Source: Candidatus Enterococcus willemsii
Lineage (GTDB): Bacteria; Bacillota; Bacilli; Lactobacillales; Enterococcaceae
Reading direction: 5' to 3'
Assembly (NCBI RefSeq): GCF_009933335.1
Contig: NZ_MAEL01000023.1
Coordinates: forward strand, 1 to 64,000
DNA length: 64,000 bases
The notes under the pieces are model-generated. The model was not told the origin of the DNA, made no database searches, and saw only the letters and a list, made by a program, of their open reading frames with translations. Positions 25,808-34,090 of the stretch are shown one piece after another. The stretch's first letter is position 1. Each line of letters starts with the position of its first letter. The translations under genes were made by a program, and so were the position numbers.

Positions 25808-25836
25808 TTGACAGAAAACGCTTTCGATGATATCCT
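25808..25836 (+). promoter_or_regulatory. Promoter with internal CRE-like site, fructan module B
   Basis: TTGACA (25808-25813) and TATCCT (25831-25836) are 17 bp apart. Between them AGAAAACGCTTTCG (25813-25826) matches the CRE consensus at 12 of 14 positions. This mirrors the arrangement at 17113-17142. Confidence 0.75.
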
Positions 25837-25844
25837 CATTTTAG

Positions 25845-25866
25845 AAATCGGAAACGTTTCCGATTT
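25845..25866 (+). promoter_or_regulatory. LacI-type operator B1, 22-bp perfect palindrome
   Basis: A perfect palindrome centred between 25855 and 25856 with core CGGAAACGTTTCCG and arms AAAT/ATTT. It sits just downstream of the predicted transcription start. Confidence 0.8.
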
Positions 25867-25876
25867 TTTTAAAACG

Positions 25877-25893
25877 GAAATCGGAAACGTTTC
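25877..25893 (+). promoter_or_regulatory. LacI-type operator B2
   Basis: GAAATCGGAAACGTTTC repeats the left 17 bp of operator B1, 33 bp away centre to centre. The right arm is not conserved, so this is the weaker site. Confidence 0.75.
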
Positions 25894-25916
25894 ATATTTG
25901 AAGGGAGAAAAAAGAA

Positions 25917-27233
25917 ATGAAGAAGAAAGTATTAGGATTTGCAGCAATGTCAGTTTTAACATTAGGTTTGTTAGCAGCATGTGGTGGAAAAGAAGATAAA
26001 AAAGCAAGTAGCAATCCTGGAGATATTACGGTATGGGTTCAATTTTCAGACGAAACGCCAGAAGGGGTTGCTTGGCAAGAAATTGTGGATGGATTTAATA
26101 AAGAAAACGAAGGAAAGTATAAAGTTGAGACAGAGTATATCCCACGTAGCGGTAGTGGTGGCGGATACGAAGATAAAGTAAATGCGGCAATTACGACAAA
26201 TAGTTTACCTGATGTGATTACTTTAGATGGACCGAATACAGCAGCTTATGCAAATTCAGGTGTGATTGCTCCGTTAGATGAATATTTAGAAGATGCAGAT
26301 ATGGATGATGTGTTAGACAGTATTATTCAACAAGGAACGTATGATGGCAAAATGTATGCGTTTGGATTTTCTGAATCAAATGTAGGTGTTTATTATAACA
26401 AAGCGATGTTTGAAGAAGCGGGTATTAGTGAAGATCAGTTACCAACTTTAGATGATCCTTGGACATGGAGCGAATTTAATGACATCAGTAAAAAATTAGT
26501 TGATAAATTTGATGTACCAGCAATTGATATGCAAATGGCATCAAATGATGAAATGTTAACGTATGCATATACACCTTTTATTTGGTCAAATGGTGGCGAT
26601 GTTGTCAATGAAGACGGGACAAAAGCAACTGGCTATTTTGACAATGAACAGACGATTGAAGGATTAGAATTTATTCAAGGATTAGTTAAAGAAGGCTATA
26701 CAACAATTAGCCCAATCGAAAAAGGATTTGAAACAGGTAAATATCCAATGCTATTAAGTGGTTCTTGGACGATTTTTGATTTGGAAGAAAATTATCAAGA
26801 TATTGACTATGGTATTTTGCCTTATCCAGTTTCTGACACTACGAAAGAATTAGTATCTCCAACAGGAAGCTGGCAGTTAGCGATGACTACGAACACGGAA
26901 AAAACGGAAGCTTCCTCAGAATTTATTAAATACGCAACAAGTACAGAATCTAGTCGCATCATGAGTTTAGGTAATAGCGTATTACCAATTCGTCACTCAA
27001 CAATTGAGTTAATTAAAGATGAAGTATCCGATGGTATGCGTGTCTTAATGGAACAAAACCAACGTTCAGGCCATGCTCGTCCAGTTGTTGTTGCTTACCC
27101 ACAAGTGTCTCGTGCGTTCCAACAAGCGATTCAAGATATTAGTTATTTTGATGAAAATCCAGATGTGAAAAAAGTAGCGGAAGAACGAGCAAAAGAAATG
27201 CAGCAAGCGATCGATAATTCACTTAATAAATAA
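25917..27233 (+). CDS. CUT1 sugar-binding lipoprotein, module B
   Basis: A 438-residue family 1 extracellular solute-binding protein, lipobox LAAC with Cys22, followed by TVWVQFSD and the usual C-terminal RPVVVAYPQVSRAFQQAIQ. It is first in the operon with two permeases and a GH32 enzyme, so it should bind a fructose-containing oligosaccharide. A hairpin follows the gene, which fits the higher demand for binding protein. Unrelated in length and family branch to the 538-residue binding protein of module A, so the two importers are not simple duplicates. Confidence 0.9.
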   Translation: MKKKVLGFAAMSVLTLGLLAACGGKEDKKASSNPGDITVWVQFSDETPEGVAWQEIVDGFNKENEGKYKVETEYIPRSGSGGGYEDKVNAAITTNSLPDVITLDGPNTAAYANSGVIAPLDEYLEDADMDDVLDSIIQQGTYDGKMYAFGFSESNVGVYYNKAMFEEAGISEDQLPTLDDPWTWSEFNDISKKLVDKFDVPAIDMQMASNDEMLTYAYTPFIWSNGGDVVNEDGTKATGYFDNEQTIEGLEFIQGLVKEGYTTISPIEKGFETGKYPMLLSGSWTIFDLEENYQDIDYGILPYPVSDTTKELVSPTGSWQLAMTTNTEKTEASSEFIKYATSTESSRIMSLGNSVLPIRHSTIELIKDEVSDGMRVLMEQNQRSGHARPVVVAYPQVSRAFQQAIQDISYFDENPDVKKVAEERAKEMQQAIDNSLNK

Positions 27234-27240
27234 AAACTGA

Positions 27241-27268
27241 GGGTGCTCCAATGAGACAAGGAGCACCC
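27241..27268 (+). promoter_or_regulatory. Intercistronic hairpin between binding protein and permeases
   Basis: GGGTGCTCC (27241-27249) pairs perfectly with GGAGCACCC (27260-27268). No T-tract follows, so it is more likely an mRNA-stabilising or partial-attenuation stem than a terminator. Confidence 0.65.
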
Positions 27269-27290
27269 ATTATAAAAAAGGGGGAGCAAC

Positions 27291-28169
27291 ATGAACAAGA
27301 AACCAACTTTAAAAGACAATATCATCGGCTACGGTTTTTTGAGTCCAGCACTTATTCTCTTAACTATTTTTCTATTGATTCCAGTCATTATGGTTTTCTA
27401 TTATGCATTTACAGATTATTACTTATTAACGCCCGATGCGCGACAATTTATCGGCTTAGATAACTTTAAGCGATTGATTAGTGATCCAATTTTTATTAAA
27501 AGTATTTGGAATACAGGGAAATTTGTTATTTGGATTATTCCCGTCCAATTAGGTGCAGCATTAGGGATGGCATTGATTATCAATAAGCAACGTAAAGGCA
27601 ATATGTTCTTTAAAGTCGCTTTCTTCGCTCCAGTGGTAATGTCATTAGTTGTTATCTCTATTCTTTGGTTGTATTTATTGAATCCTAACGAAGGGCTAAT
27701 TAATACGTTGCTTGCGAAAATTGGTATTTCTGCCCAACCATTTTTAACAAGTCCAAAACAAGCGATGTATACGATTGTTTTCGTTTCTGCTTGGCAAGGT
27801 GCAGGATATCAAATGCTATTGTTCTTAGGTGGTATGCAAAATATTTCGAGTGATGTTTATGAAGCAGCAGAGATTGATGGGTTTTCGAAGTTTCAACAAT
27901 TCCGTTATATTACTTTACCATTATTAAAACCAACGACCATTTTTGTCGTTTTAACCACTTTAATTTCAGCATTCAAATTAATTATTCAACCAATGGTTAT
28001 GGCACAAGGTGGACCAATGAATTCAACGATGACCATGGTTTACTACATTTACCAAACAGGTTTCACCGATCGTATGGTTGGTTATTCTAGTTCGATTGCA
28101 TTGATTTTTACAACGATGATTGGTTTGATTACATTGGCACAACGTAAATTGATTAAGGAGGATAACTAA
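27291..28169 (+). CDS. CUT1 sugar ABC permease (MalF-like), module B
   Basis: A 292-residue permease with six membrane segments and the EAA loop EAAEIDGFSKFQQFRYITLP. It starts behind GGGGGAG, 57 bases after the binding-protein gene, with the intercistronic stem in between. Pairs with the next permease. Confidence 0.9.
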   Translation: MNKKPTLKDNIIGYGFLSPALILLTIFLLIPVIMVFYYAFTDYYLLTPDARQFIGLDNFKRLISDPIFIKSIWNTGKFVIWIIPVQLGAALGMALIINKQRKGNMFFKVAFFAPVVMSLVVISILWLYLLNPNEGLINTLLAKIGISAQPFLTSPKQAMYTIVFVSAWQGAGYQMLLFLGGMQNISSDVYEAAEIDGFSKFQQFRYITLPLLKPTTIFVVLTTLISAFKLIIQPMVMAQGGPMNSTMTMVYYIYQTGFTDRMVGYSSSIALIFTTMIGLITLAQRKLIKEDN

Positions 28170-28170
28170 G

Positions 28171-29019
28171 ATGACGAAAAAATTTGGCCCATTAAGTATT
28201 CTGGAGTACATCTTGTTACTTCTTTTAGCTGCGTTGTTTATTTTTCCAATGTTATGGATGATTGTTTCTTCTATGAAACCAGAAGCAGATGTCTATACGA
28301 ACTTGACGTCATTTAAAGCTTTCTTACCGAGTTTAAATCCAGCAAATTGGTTTAAAACCTATCAGGAAGTTATTGAGCGCTTTAGTATTGGTACGTATCT
28401 AGCAAACAGTTTATTTTATGGTTTAACCTTTTCTGTAGGTTCGATTTTGGTCAATGCATTGGCGGGTTTCGCTTTTGCAAAGATTAACTTTTCTGGTAAG
28501 AAAATTATCTTTGGGATTTTATTAGCATTATTAATTATTCCAATGGAGACAGTCTTAATTCCGCAGTTCACGATTGCGAATGCATTAGGAATTGTGAATA
28601 CTCGGTTGGCAGTAGTTTTACCTGCAATGGCTAGTATTTTTAATATCTATTTATTCAGAAATTTCTTTATTGCGATACCAGAAGAAATTATTGAATCTGC
28701 TAAATTAGATGGTGCGAATATTGTGACTATCTTTTTCAGAATCATGTTACCAATGTCAAAACCTGCTGTGGCGACTGTTGGTGTGTTGTCATTTATCAAT
28801 AGTTGGAATGACTACATCTGGCCATTGATGGTCTTGACAGATCGAAGTAAATTTTCCATGCAAGTGGCAATTACGACGATTAATACTACTCAACCCGTGT
28901 ATATCAATCAGGTAATGGCTGTATTGACGATTTCAACTATTCCATTGATTATTATTTATATTGTTGCTCAAAAATATATTTTACAAGGTTTAGGTGGTTC
29001 AGGAACAGGAATTAAATAA
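28171..29019 (+). CDS. CUT1 sugar ABC permease (MalG-like), module B
   Basis: A 282-residue permease, six membrane segments, with the coupling loop ESAKLDGANIVTIFFRIMLP and C-terminus KYILQGLGGSGTGIK. It begins one base after the preceding stop codon, behind AAGGAGG located inside the upstream gene, which couples the two. No ATPase gene is found in this operon either. Confidence 0.9.
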   Translation: MTKKFGPLSILEYILLLLLAALFIFPMLWMIVSSMKPEADVYTNLTSFKAFLPSLNPANWFKTYQEVIERFSIGTYLANSLFYGLTFSVGSILVNALAGFAFAKINFSGKKIIFGILLALLIIPMETVLIPQFTIANALGIVNTRLAVVLPAMASIFNIYLFRNFFIAIPEEIIESAKLDGANIVTIFFRIMLPMSKPAVATVGVLSFINSWNDYIWPLMVLTDRSKFSMQVAITTINTTQPVYINQVMAVLTISTIPLIIIYIVAQKYILQGLGGSGTGIK

Positions 29020-29032
29020 AAGGAAGTGACGG

Positions 29033-30484
29033 ATGTTGCATAAAATTGAGATTGAAAAGGCAAATGAGTTTATTGAACAAAAAGCAAAAGACGTGAATAA
29101 ACGTTATCGAAATAAGTATCATTTAATGGCACCTATTGGTTGGATGAATGATCCGAATGGCTTTGTCTATTTCCAAGGAGAATACCATTTATTTTACCAA
29201 TATTACCCTTATGATAGTATCTGGGGACCAATGCACTGGGGGCATGCAAAATCAAAAGACTTAGTCAACTGGGAGCATTTACCAGTGGCTTTGGCACCAA
29301 GCGAAGAGTATGACAAAGATGGTTGCTTCTCAGGTAGTGCGATTGTCAAAGACGATCAGTTGTATTTGATTTATACCGGTCATGTAGAAGAAGGTGATTA
29401 TCGTCGGGAAGTTCAGTGTTTGGCGATGTCTGAGGATGGGATTCATTTTGAAAAATATCACCAAAATCCAGTGATTGCTGAAGCACATATTCACAATATA
29501 GCTGATATTGCTGAGTTTCGTGATCCGAAAGTTTTTCAACGTGGTGAAACATATTATACCATCGTTGCCGCACAAACAGCGGATCAGCGGGGACAAATGT
29601 TGTTGTTTGAATCTGCTAACTTAGTTGATTGGAAATTTAAGTCCGTTGTTGCTGAAGGAGAAAAGCACCAAGGTATCATGTGGGAATGTCCTGATTTGTT
29701 CCATTTAGATGGCAAAGATGTCTTGATTTTTTCACCCATTCAAATGGCAAAACAAGACAATTCGTATTGGAATACGAGCTCGACAGTTGCCTTTATTGGC
29801 GAAATGGATTGGGAAACTGGGAAGTTAGCGATAGAAAATTACCATGAAATTGATTATGGCTTGGATTTCTATGCGCCGCAAACATGTGAGGGACCAAATG
29901 GCGAACGTATGATGGTAGCGTGGATGCAAATGTGGAACCGAAATATGCCGACTAATGATTTAGGTCATTTATGGGCAGGGAGCATGACGTTGCCTCGTGA
30001 ATTGCATGTGGAAGATAATCGATTAATTCAAACACCAGTCAAAGGAATTTATCGTCAATTTAACGAGCAACCACAAGATTCGTCAAAAAATTATTTTGCT
30101 AATGTTGTGAAGGAACAGCAGTATGTGCATGCTGTCGTTGAGATTAATGAGGAGCAAGAATTTACGTTCGCCTATGCGAAAAACGGAGACGAAGCATTAA
30201 AAATTAGCTATCAGGCAGCGACAGAAATGTTAACTGTGAGCCGAGAAACGATTGGTTATCCAATCAAAGGTATCGAAGAAACGCATTTAGTTGAACGAAA
30301 AATGAGGGTATCACCAGTCGATGGACAATTGGATTTAGAACTGTTCCGCGATACATCTTCATTGGAAGTTTTTGCAAATGGGCAAACAATGAGTTTTACC
30401 TTTTTTGAAAAAGTCAAAGGAACGGATATAGCAGTTGAATCAACGACACCGTTAACTATTAAATTATTAACATTTAGTCAATGA
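29033..30484 (+). CDS. GH32 beta-fructofuranosidase, cytosolic (copy B)
   Basis: A 483-residue family 32 enzyme with nucleophile Asp40 in GWMNDPNG, Asp164 in FRDP and Glu218 in WECPD, at the same residue numbers as in copy A (20761). There is no signal peptide. Long identical runs with copy A, such as NDPNGFVYFQGEYHLFYQYY, show recent common ancestry, although the importers beside them belong to different branches. It should hydrolyse fructosides imported by module B. Start ATG follows AAAGGAAGTG. A strong terminator closes the operon. Confidence 0.93.
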   Translation: MLHKIEIEKANEFIEQKAKDVNKRYRNKYHLMAPIGWMNDPNGFVYFQGEYHLFYQYYPYDSIWGPMHWGHAKSKDLVNWEHLPVALAPSEEYDKDGCFSGSAIVKDDQLYLIYTGHVEEGDYRREVQCLAMSEDGIHFEKYHQNPVIAEAHIHNIADIAEFRDPKVFQRGETYYTIVAAQTADQRGQMLLFESANLVDWKFKSVVAEGEKHQGIMWECPDLFHLDGKDVLIFSPIQMAKQDNSYWNTSSTVAFIGEMDWETGKLAIENYHEIDYGLDFYAPQTCEGPNGERMMVAWMQMWNRNMPTNDLGHLWAGSMTLPRELHVEDNRLIQTPVKGIYRQFNEQPQDSSKNYFANVVKEQQYVHAVVEINEEQEFTFAYAKNGDEALKISYQAATEMLTVSRETIGYPIKGIEETHLVERKMRVSPVDGQLDLELFRDTSSLEVFANGQTMSFTFFEKVKGTDIAVESTTPLTIKLLTFSQ

Positions 30485-30490
30485 TAAGAA

Positions 30491-30537
30491 AAAAGGAATG
30501 ATACACACGATTTAGGTGGAAATCATTCCTTTTTTTG
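30491..30537 (+). terminator. Terminator of fructan module B
   Basis: AAAAGGAATGAT (30491-30502) pairs with ATCATTCCTTTT (30522-30533), followed by T residues. Confidence 0.9.
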
Positions 30538-30624
30538 TTATTGAAAAGTTTTGATTGTATTTTAGTGTTAAATCAATTATTCTACTCAAGAAAAACTATT
30601 TTTTAGAAAGAAGGAATTAATGAG

Positions 30625-31704
30625 TTGAAAAGGTTATTGGTCTTTTGGTGTGGAGTTATTGTTATTTTAAGTGTTCTATTCTTTAGTAAGATGCTTGTTG
30701 AATCGCAGACAAAAACAGTGGAAGCAACAAGCAAAAACACAGTAAATATTTTTAACTGGGGAGAGTATATCGATCCAGAATTGTTGACAGCATTTGAAAA
30801 AGAATCAGGGTATCAGGTGATTTATAATACGTTTGATTCCAATGAAGCAATGGAAACGAAAATCAAACAAGGTGGTTCAACCTATGATATCGTCTTTCCA
30901 AGTGAATCAATTATTCCAAAAATGATTGATTCAGGTCTATTGTTGCCAATTGACCAGAATAAAATTCAAGGAACAGAAGATATTTCGACATTTTTGATGA
31001 ATCAATCATTTGATAAAAAAAATAAGTATTCCATTCCGTATTTTTGGGGCACGATAGGCATTATGGTCAATACAAAGCAAGTAGATGCAATGAAAATAAA
31101 AAAATGGTCGGATCTTTGGAATTCCGAGTATAAAAATGATATTTTGATGATTGATGGTGCTCGTGAATCGATTGGAATTGCTTTACAGGCGGAAGGATTG
31201 TCTTTAAATGAACTTGACGAAGCGAATGTGCAACGTGGACTTGAAAAATTAGCAAAACTTCGCTCGAATGTTAAAGCGGTACTGACGGATGAAATCAAAA
31301 CGCTTATGATTCATAATGATGCACCCATTGGTATTGGGTATTCCGGTGATGCAGCTTATGTGATGTATGAAAATCCAGATATTCAATACATTGTGCCAGA
31401 GGATGGAGGAGCAATTTGGACAGATAATTTTGCGATTCCTAAAACAGCACGTAATTTGGATGGCGCATATGCGTTTATCAATTTTATGTTGCGACCAGAA
31501 AATGCCAAACAAAATGCTGAGTATGTGGGTTATGCGACACCTAGCGAGCAGGCAAAAGCTTTGTTACCAAAAGAATTGACAAATGATGAAGCTTTTTATC
31601 CTGAACCCGCGGCGATGGAACAAATGGAACATTATGAATATCTAGGAAGAGATGCGGTCGAAATGTACAATGATCTTTTCTTAGAATGGAAGTTGGGGTT
31701 ATAG
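30625..31704 (+). CDS. potD: PotD-like polyamine-binding protein
   Basis: A 359-residue binding protein of the spermidine/putrescine family with an uncleaved-type N-terminal anchor and no lipobox, as in streptococcal PotD. Family marks are NIFNWGEYIDPE, YNTFDSNEAMETKIKQGG, YDIVFPSE and IPYFWGTIGI. The start is TTG 30625 after AAGGAA; an ATG five bases earlier (30620) opens only a three-codon frame. Normally potD ends a potABCD operon. Here potABC are absent: upstream is the terminator of the fructan operon and downstream an amidohydrolase. It must use a transporter encoded elsewhere, or it has been recruited for a related amine. Confidence 0.88.
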   Translation: MKRLLVFWCGVIVILSVLFFSKMLVESQTKTVEATSKNTVNIFNWGEYIDPELLTAFEKESGYQVIYNTFDSNEAMETKIKQGGSTYDIVFPSESIIPKMIDSGLLLPIDQNKIQGTEDISTFLMNQSFDKKNKYSIPYFWGTIGIMVNTKQVDAMKIKKWSDLWNSEYKNDILMIDGARESIGIALQAEGLSLNELDEANVQRGLEKLAKLRSNVKAVLTDEIKTLMIHNDAPIGIGYSGDAAYVMYENPDIQYIVPEDGGAIWTDNFAIPKTARNLDGAYAFINFMLRPENAKQNAEYVGYATPSEQAKALLPKELTNDEAFYPEPAAMEQMEHYEYLGRDAVEMYNDLFLEWKLGL

Positions 31705-31705
31705 C

Positions 31706-33292
31706 ATGTCGATGATTTTACGTTCAAATTATATATTTGATACCCAAACAAAAAAGACCTTTGCAGGGTATTTAAAAATAGATGCAGGCAAAATTATTGA
31801 TGTTGGTCCACTTGATGCTTTACCACAAAATGAAGTAGTGATGGATTATTCTGATCAAATGATTATTCCGGGATTTATCGATAGTCATGTTCACTTTTAT
31901 TTATCTGCTTTAATTCATGCCGGTGTTTTGACACCGTTGACTGGGAATACAGAGCAGGATTTTGCGAACGCTGTGCCACAGTTGCCAATCAGACATGGAT
32001 GGAAATTAGGGATTGGTTGGTTTGGTAGTGATTTTGGACAACAAGTGTATCCTACCAAAGAAATATTGGATGCTGTTTGTGTTGATGTACCAGTTATGTT
32101 AATTTCAGGGGATGCGCATAGTATTTGGTTGAACTCAAAAGCAATGGCTGAGCTAAAAATTACTATCAATAGTATTCCACAAGGGATTAGTGGTGAAGCA
32201 ATTGTAACGAATGGTGAATTAACTGGTTGTTTTTTAGAAGCAGTTGCAATTAATTATTTAGCAGATGTTCTAGCAATGCTCCCAAATAGTGCTGAAAGTT
32301 ACTTAGCTTATATGAAGCATTTAAATCAAATGGGAGTTACTACAATTGGTGATGTAGCATTGACTGGCGAAAGCTGGGACGATTTAGTTTATCCAGAATA
32401 CTTCCAGCAAGTTGAAGAACAAGCGACAATTCGAGCTGTTTTCTATCCTGCTATGCGCGAAGAGCTTACGAAGTTAACCGAAACTTATAGCAACTATCAA
32501 TCGCCAAAAGTTCAAATGGGTGGCGTGAAGCAATTTTTTGATGGAGTTACTAGTACACACACCGCTTTTTTGAAAGAAGTTTATGAAACTCCTTATTTTG
32601 AAGGCGATATAGGCAGTCCGTTAATTCCAATTGAAAAAATGCGTCAACTTATTTTACTGGCAAATCAGCAAGATTGGCCGATACGTATTCATACGATTGG
32701 TGATCAAGCCATCCATCAAGCGTTAATATATTATCAAGAAAGCTTAACTCGTTATCCTTTGTCAGCAGGGAAGTACAATACTTTGGAACATTTGGAAGTT
32801 ATGGATGCTAGTGATTTATCCCTAGTCAAGCAAGAGCAATTAGTTATTTCTGTTCAACCTAGTCATTTATTGGTTGGTTACGATACATTGGACGAAGAAG
32901 TTGGATCAAAGCGAGCTAGTGAGATGTTTCCATTTCAATCTTTTTTACAAAATGATGCCACTTTAGCATTTGGTACAGATTCTCCAGTCGTTATTGATGT
33001 GACCCCACTAGATTCGATTTATTATGCGGTGGCTCGTCGTGAAAAGTCAGGGATCCCCTATGAACGATTAATGCCGAAGGAAAGAATATCTATTGAAGAA
33101 GCGTTAATTGCCCATACAGCAGGTGCAGCAAAAGCTTTAAGTCGTCAGGATATTGGTTCTCTGCAAGTAGGTAATTGGGCAGATATTTGTATCTTATCGC
33201 AAAATATTCTTGATTGTACGGAAGAAGAGTTATTAGCAACAAAAATTGTCGGTACGATTTTTGATGGAGAATGGGTTTATCGGGAAGAATAA
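31706..33292 (+). CDS. YtcJ-like metal-dependent amidohydrolase
   Basis: A 528-residue enzyme of the amidohydrolase family 3 (YtcJ, N-substituted formamide deformylase group). It has the metal motif HVH (residues 61-63) after IIPGFIDS, then IRIHTIGDQA, LEHLEV and FGTDSPV with the final Asp, and a C-terminal IGSLQVGNWADICILS. It hydrolyses an amide or similar bond in the cytosol; the substrate is unknown. It begins one base after the potD stop codon without its own strong ribosome site, so it is translationally coupled to potD. That link suggests an acylated amine or polyamine derivative as substrate, which is inference only. Confidence 0.85.
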   Translation: MSMILRSNYIFDTQTKKTFAGYLKIDAGKIIDVGPLDALPQNEVVMDYSDQMIIPGFIDSHVHFYLSALIHAGVLTPLTGNTEQDFANAVPQLPIRHGWKLGIGWFGSDFGQQVYPTKEILDAVCVDVPVMLISGDAHSIWLNSKAMAELKITINSIPQGISGEAIVTNGELTGCFLEAVAINYLADVLAMLPNSAESYLAYMKHLNQMGVTTIGDVALTGESWDDLVYPEYFQQVEEQATIRAVFYPAMREELTKLTETYSNYQSPKVQMGGVKQFFDGVTSTHTAFLKEVYETPYFEGDIGSPLIPIEKMRQLILLANQQDWPIRIHTIGDQAIHQALIYYQESLTRYPLSAGKYNTLEHLEVMDASDLSLVKQEQLVISVQPSHLLVGYDTLDEEVGSKRASEMFPFQSFLQNDATLAFGTDSPVVIDVTPLDSIYYAVARREKSGIPYERLMPKERISIEEALIAHTAGAAKALSRQDIGSLQVGNWADICILSQNILDCTEEELLATKIVGTIFDGEWVYREE

Positions 33293-33299
33293 AATGAAA

Positions 33300-33355
33300 T
33301 AACTAAGCAATCAAGGCAGAATGTTAGTCAAGCCTTTGGTTGTTTAGTTATTTTT
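33300..33355 (+). terminator. Terminator after the amidohydrolase
   Basis: A long stem: TAACTAAGCAATCAAGGC (from 33300) pairs, with wobble and one bulge, with GCCTTTGGTTGTTTAGTTA (from 33332), followed by a T-rich run. Confidence 0.75.
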
Positions 33356-33436
33356 AGAAGCTAAGCTAATTTTAACCAATCATTTTACGTTCTTTGGATT
33401 TCACAAGCAGAAAATCAGAACGAATCTTTTATTATG

Positions 33437-33476
33437 TGATATAATTTTCAATCGTGGAAAGTATTTTCAGAAAAAT
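33437..33476 (+). promoter_or_regulatory. Extended -10 promoter and CodY-box-like site of the ECF operon
   Basis: TGATATAAT (33437-33445) is an extended -10 element. About 17 bases downstream, TATTTTCAGAAAAAT (33462-33476) matches the CodY consensus AATTTTCWGAAAATT at 13 of 15 positions, in the expected 5' untranslated region. I see no recognisable vitamin riboswitch in 33356-33502. Confidence 0.55.
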
Positions 33477-33502
33477 TTTCAAGAAAGCATAGAGGGATAT
33501 AG

Positions 33503-34087
33503 ATGAAAAAATTAAAAATGCAAGAACTAATTTTTACAGGAGTATATACAGCAATCTATTTTTTACTGGTTTCAATTGTCATGGTTGTTTTAAAAGTTGC
33601 TGTACCAGTTTTTGATTCCTTATTATTACCTGCGGCATCGGCACTGTTTTCTGGTATTATTTATTTATTAATGTTACAGAAGGTACCACGTTTTGGAGGT
33701 ATTTCTGTCATGGGTGGCGTTTTTGGTTTGCTATTTTTAGTGACTGGTCATTTCCCAATGTCGTTTGTACCAAGTTTTGTGTGTGCTATTTTAGCTGATT
33801 TTTTACAATATAATTGGAAAATAAACGAAAAAATTCGGACGACAGTTACGTATATTATTTTTAGTTTTGGTTTAACAGGTCCATTGTTACCTATGTGGTT
33901 TATGAAAAATGCCTATGTGGATTCATTGATTCGTCGTGGAAAAGACGCAGATTATATTAATTATGTCTTTGAACCAATTACTCAAATTGGTTTTATTATT
34001 TGTGTGGTTTCCGTGATTGTTTGCTCGATTGCTGGGATTTATATTGGTCGTAAATTATTAGCCAAACATTTTCAAACAAAGAGGTAA
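33503..34087 (+). CDS. ECF transporter S component, Trep_Strep (MptD) family
   Basis: A 194-residue protein with five or six membrane segments, of the Trep_Strep family (TIGR02185), the substrate-binding subunit of a group I energy-coupling-factor importer. KMQELIFTGVYTAIYF, then FGLLFLVTGHFPMSF and FSFGLTGPLLPMWFM, are typical. It is followed by its own T and A components, as group I systems are. The cargo of this family is not firmly known. The CodY-like box upstream suggests use when branched-chain amino acids or GTP fall. Confidence 0.85.
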   Translation: MKKLKMQELIFTGVYTAIYFLLVSIVMVVLKVAVPVFDSLLLPAASALFSGIIYLLMLQKVPRFGGISVMGGVFGLLFLVTGHFPMSFVPSFVCAILADFLQYNWKINEKIRTTVTYIIFSFGLTGPLLPMWFMKNAYVDSLIRRGKDADYINYVFEPITQIGFIICVVSVIVCSIAGIYIGRKLLAKHFQTKR

Positions 34088-34090
34088 GTA

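Noticed and set aside
20761-30484. Duplicated GH32 and LacI genes as a transposon-borne repeat
   Set aside because: The copies differ throughout at the DNA level and no flanking direct repeats, terminal inverted repeats or transposase genes are visible. They look like old paralogues.
33356-33436. Possible vitamin riboswitch before the ECF transporter
   Set aside because: No conserved core of the thiamine, riboflavin, cobalamin, folate or preQ1 classes could be recognised, and the space is short.
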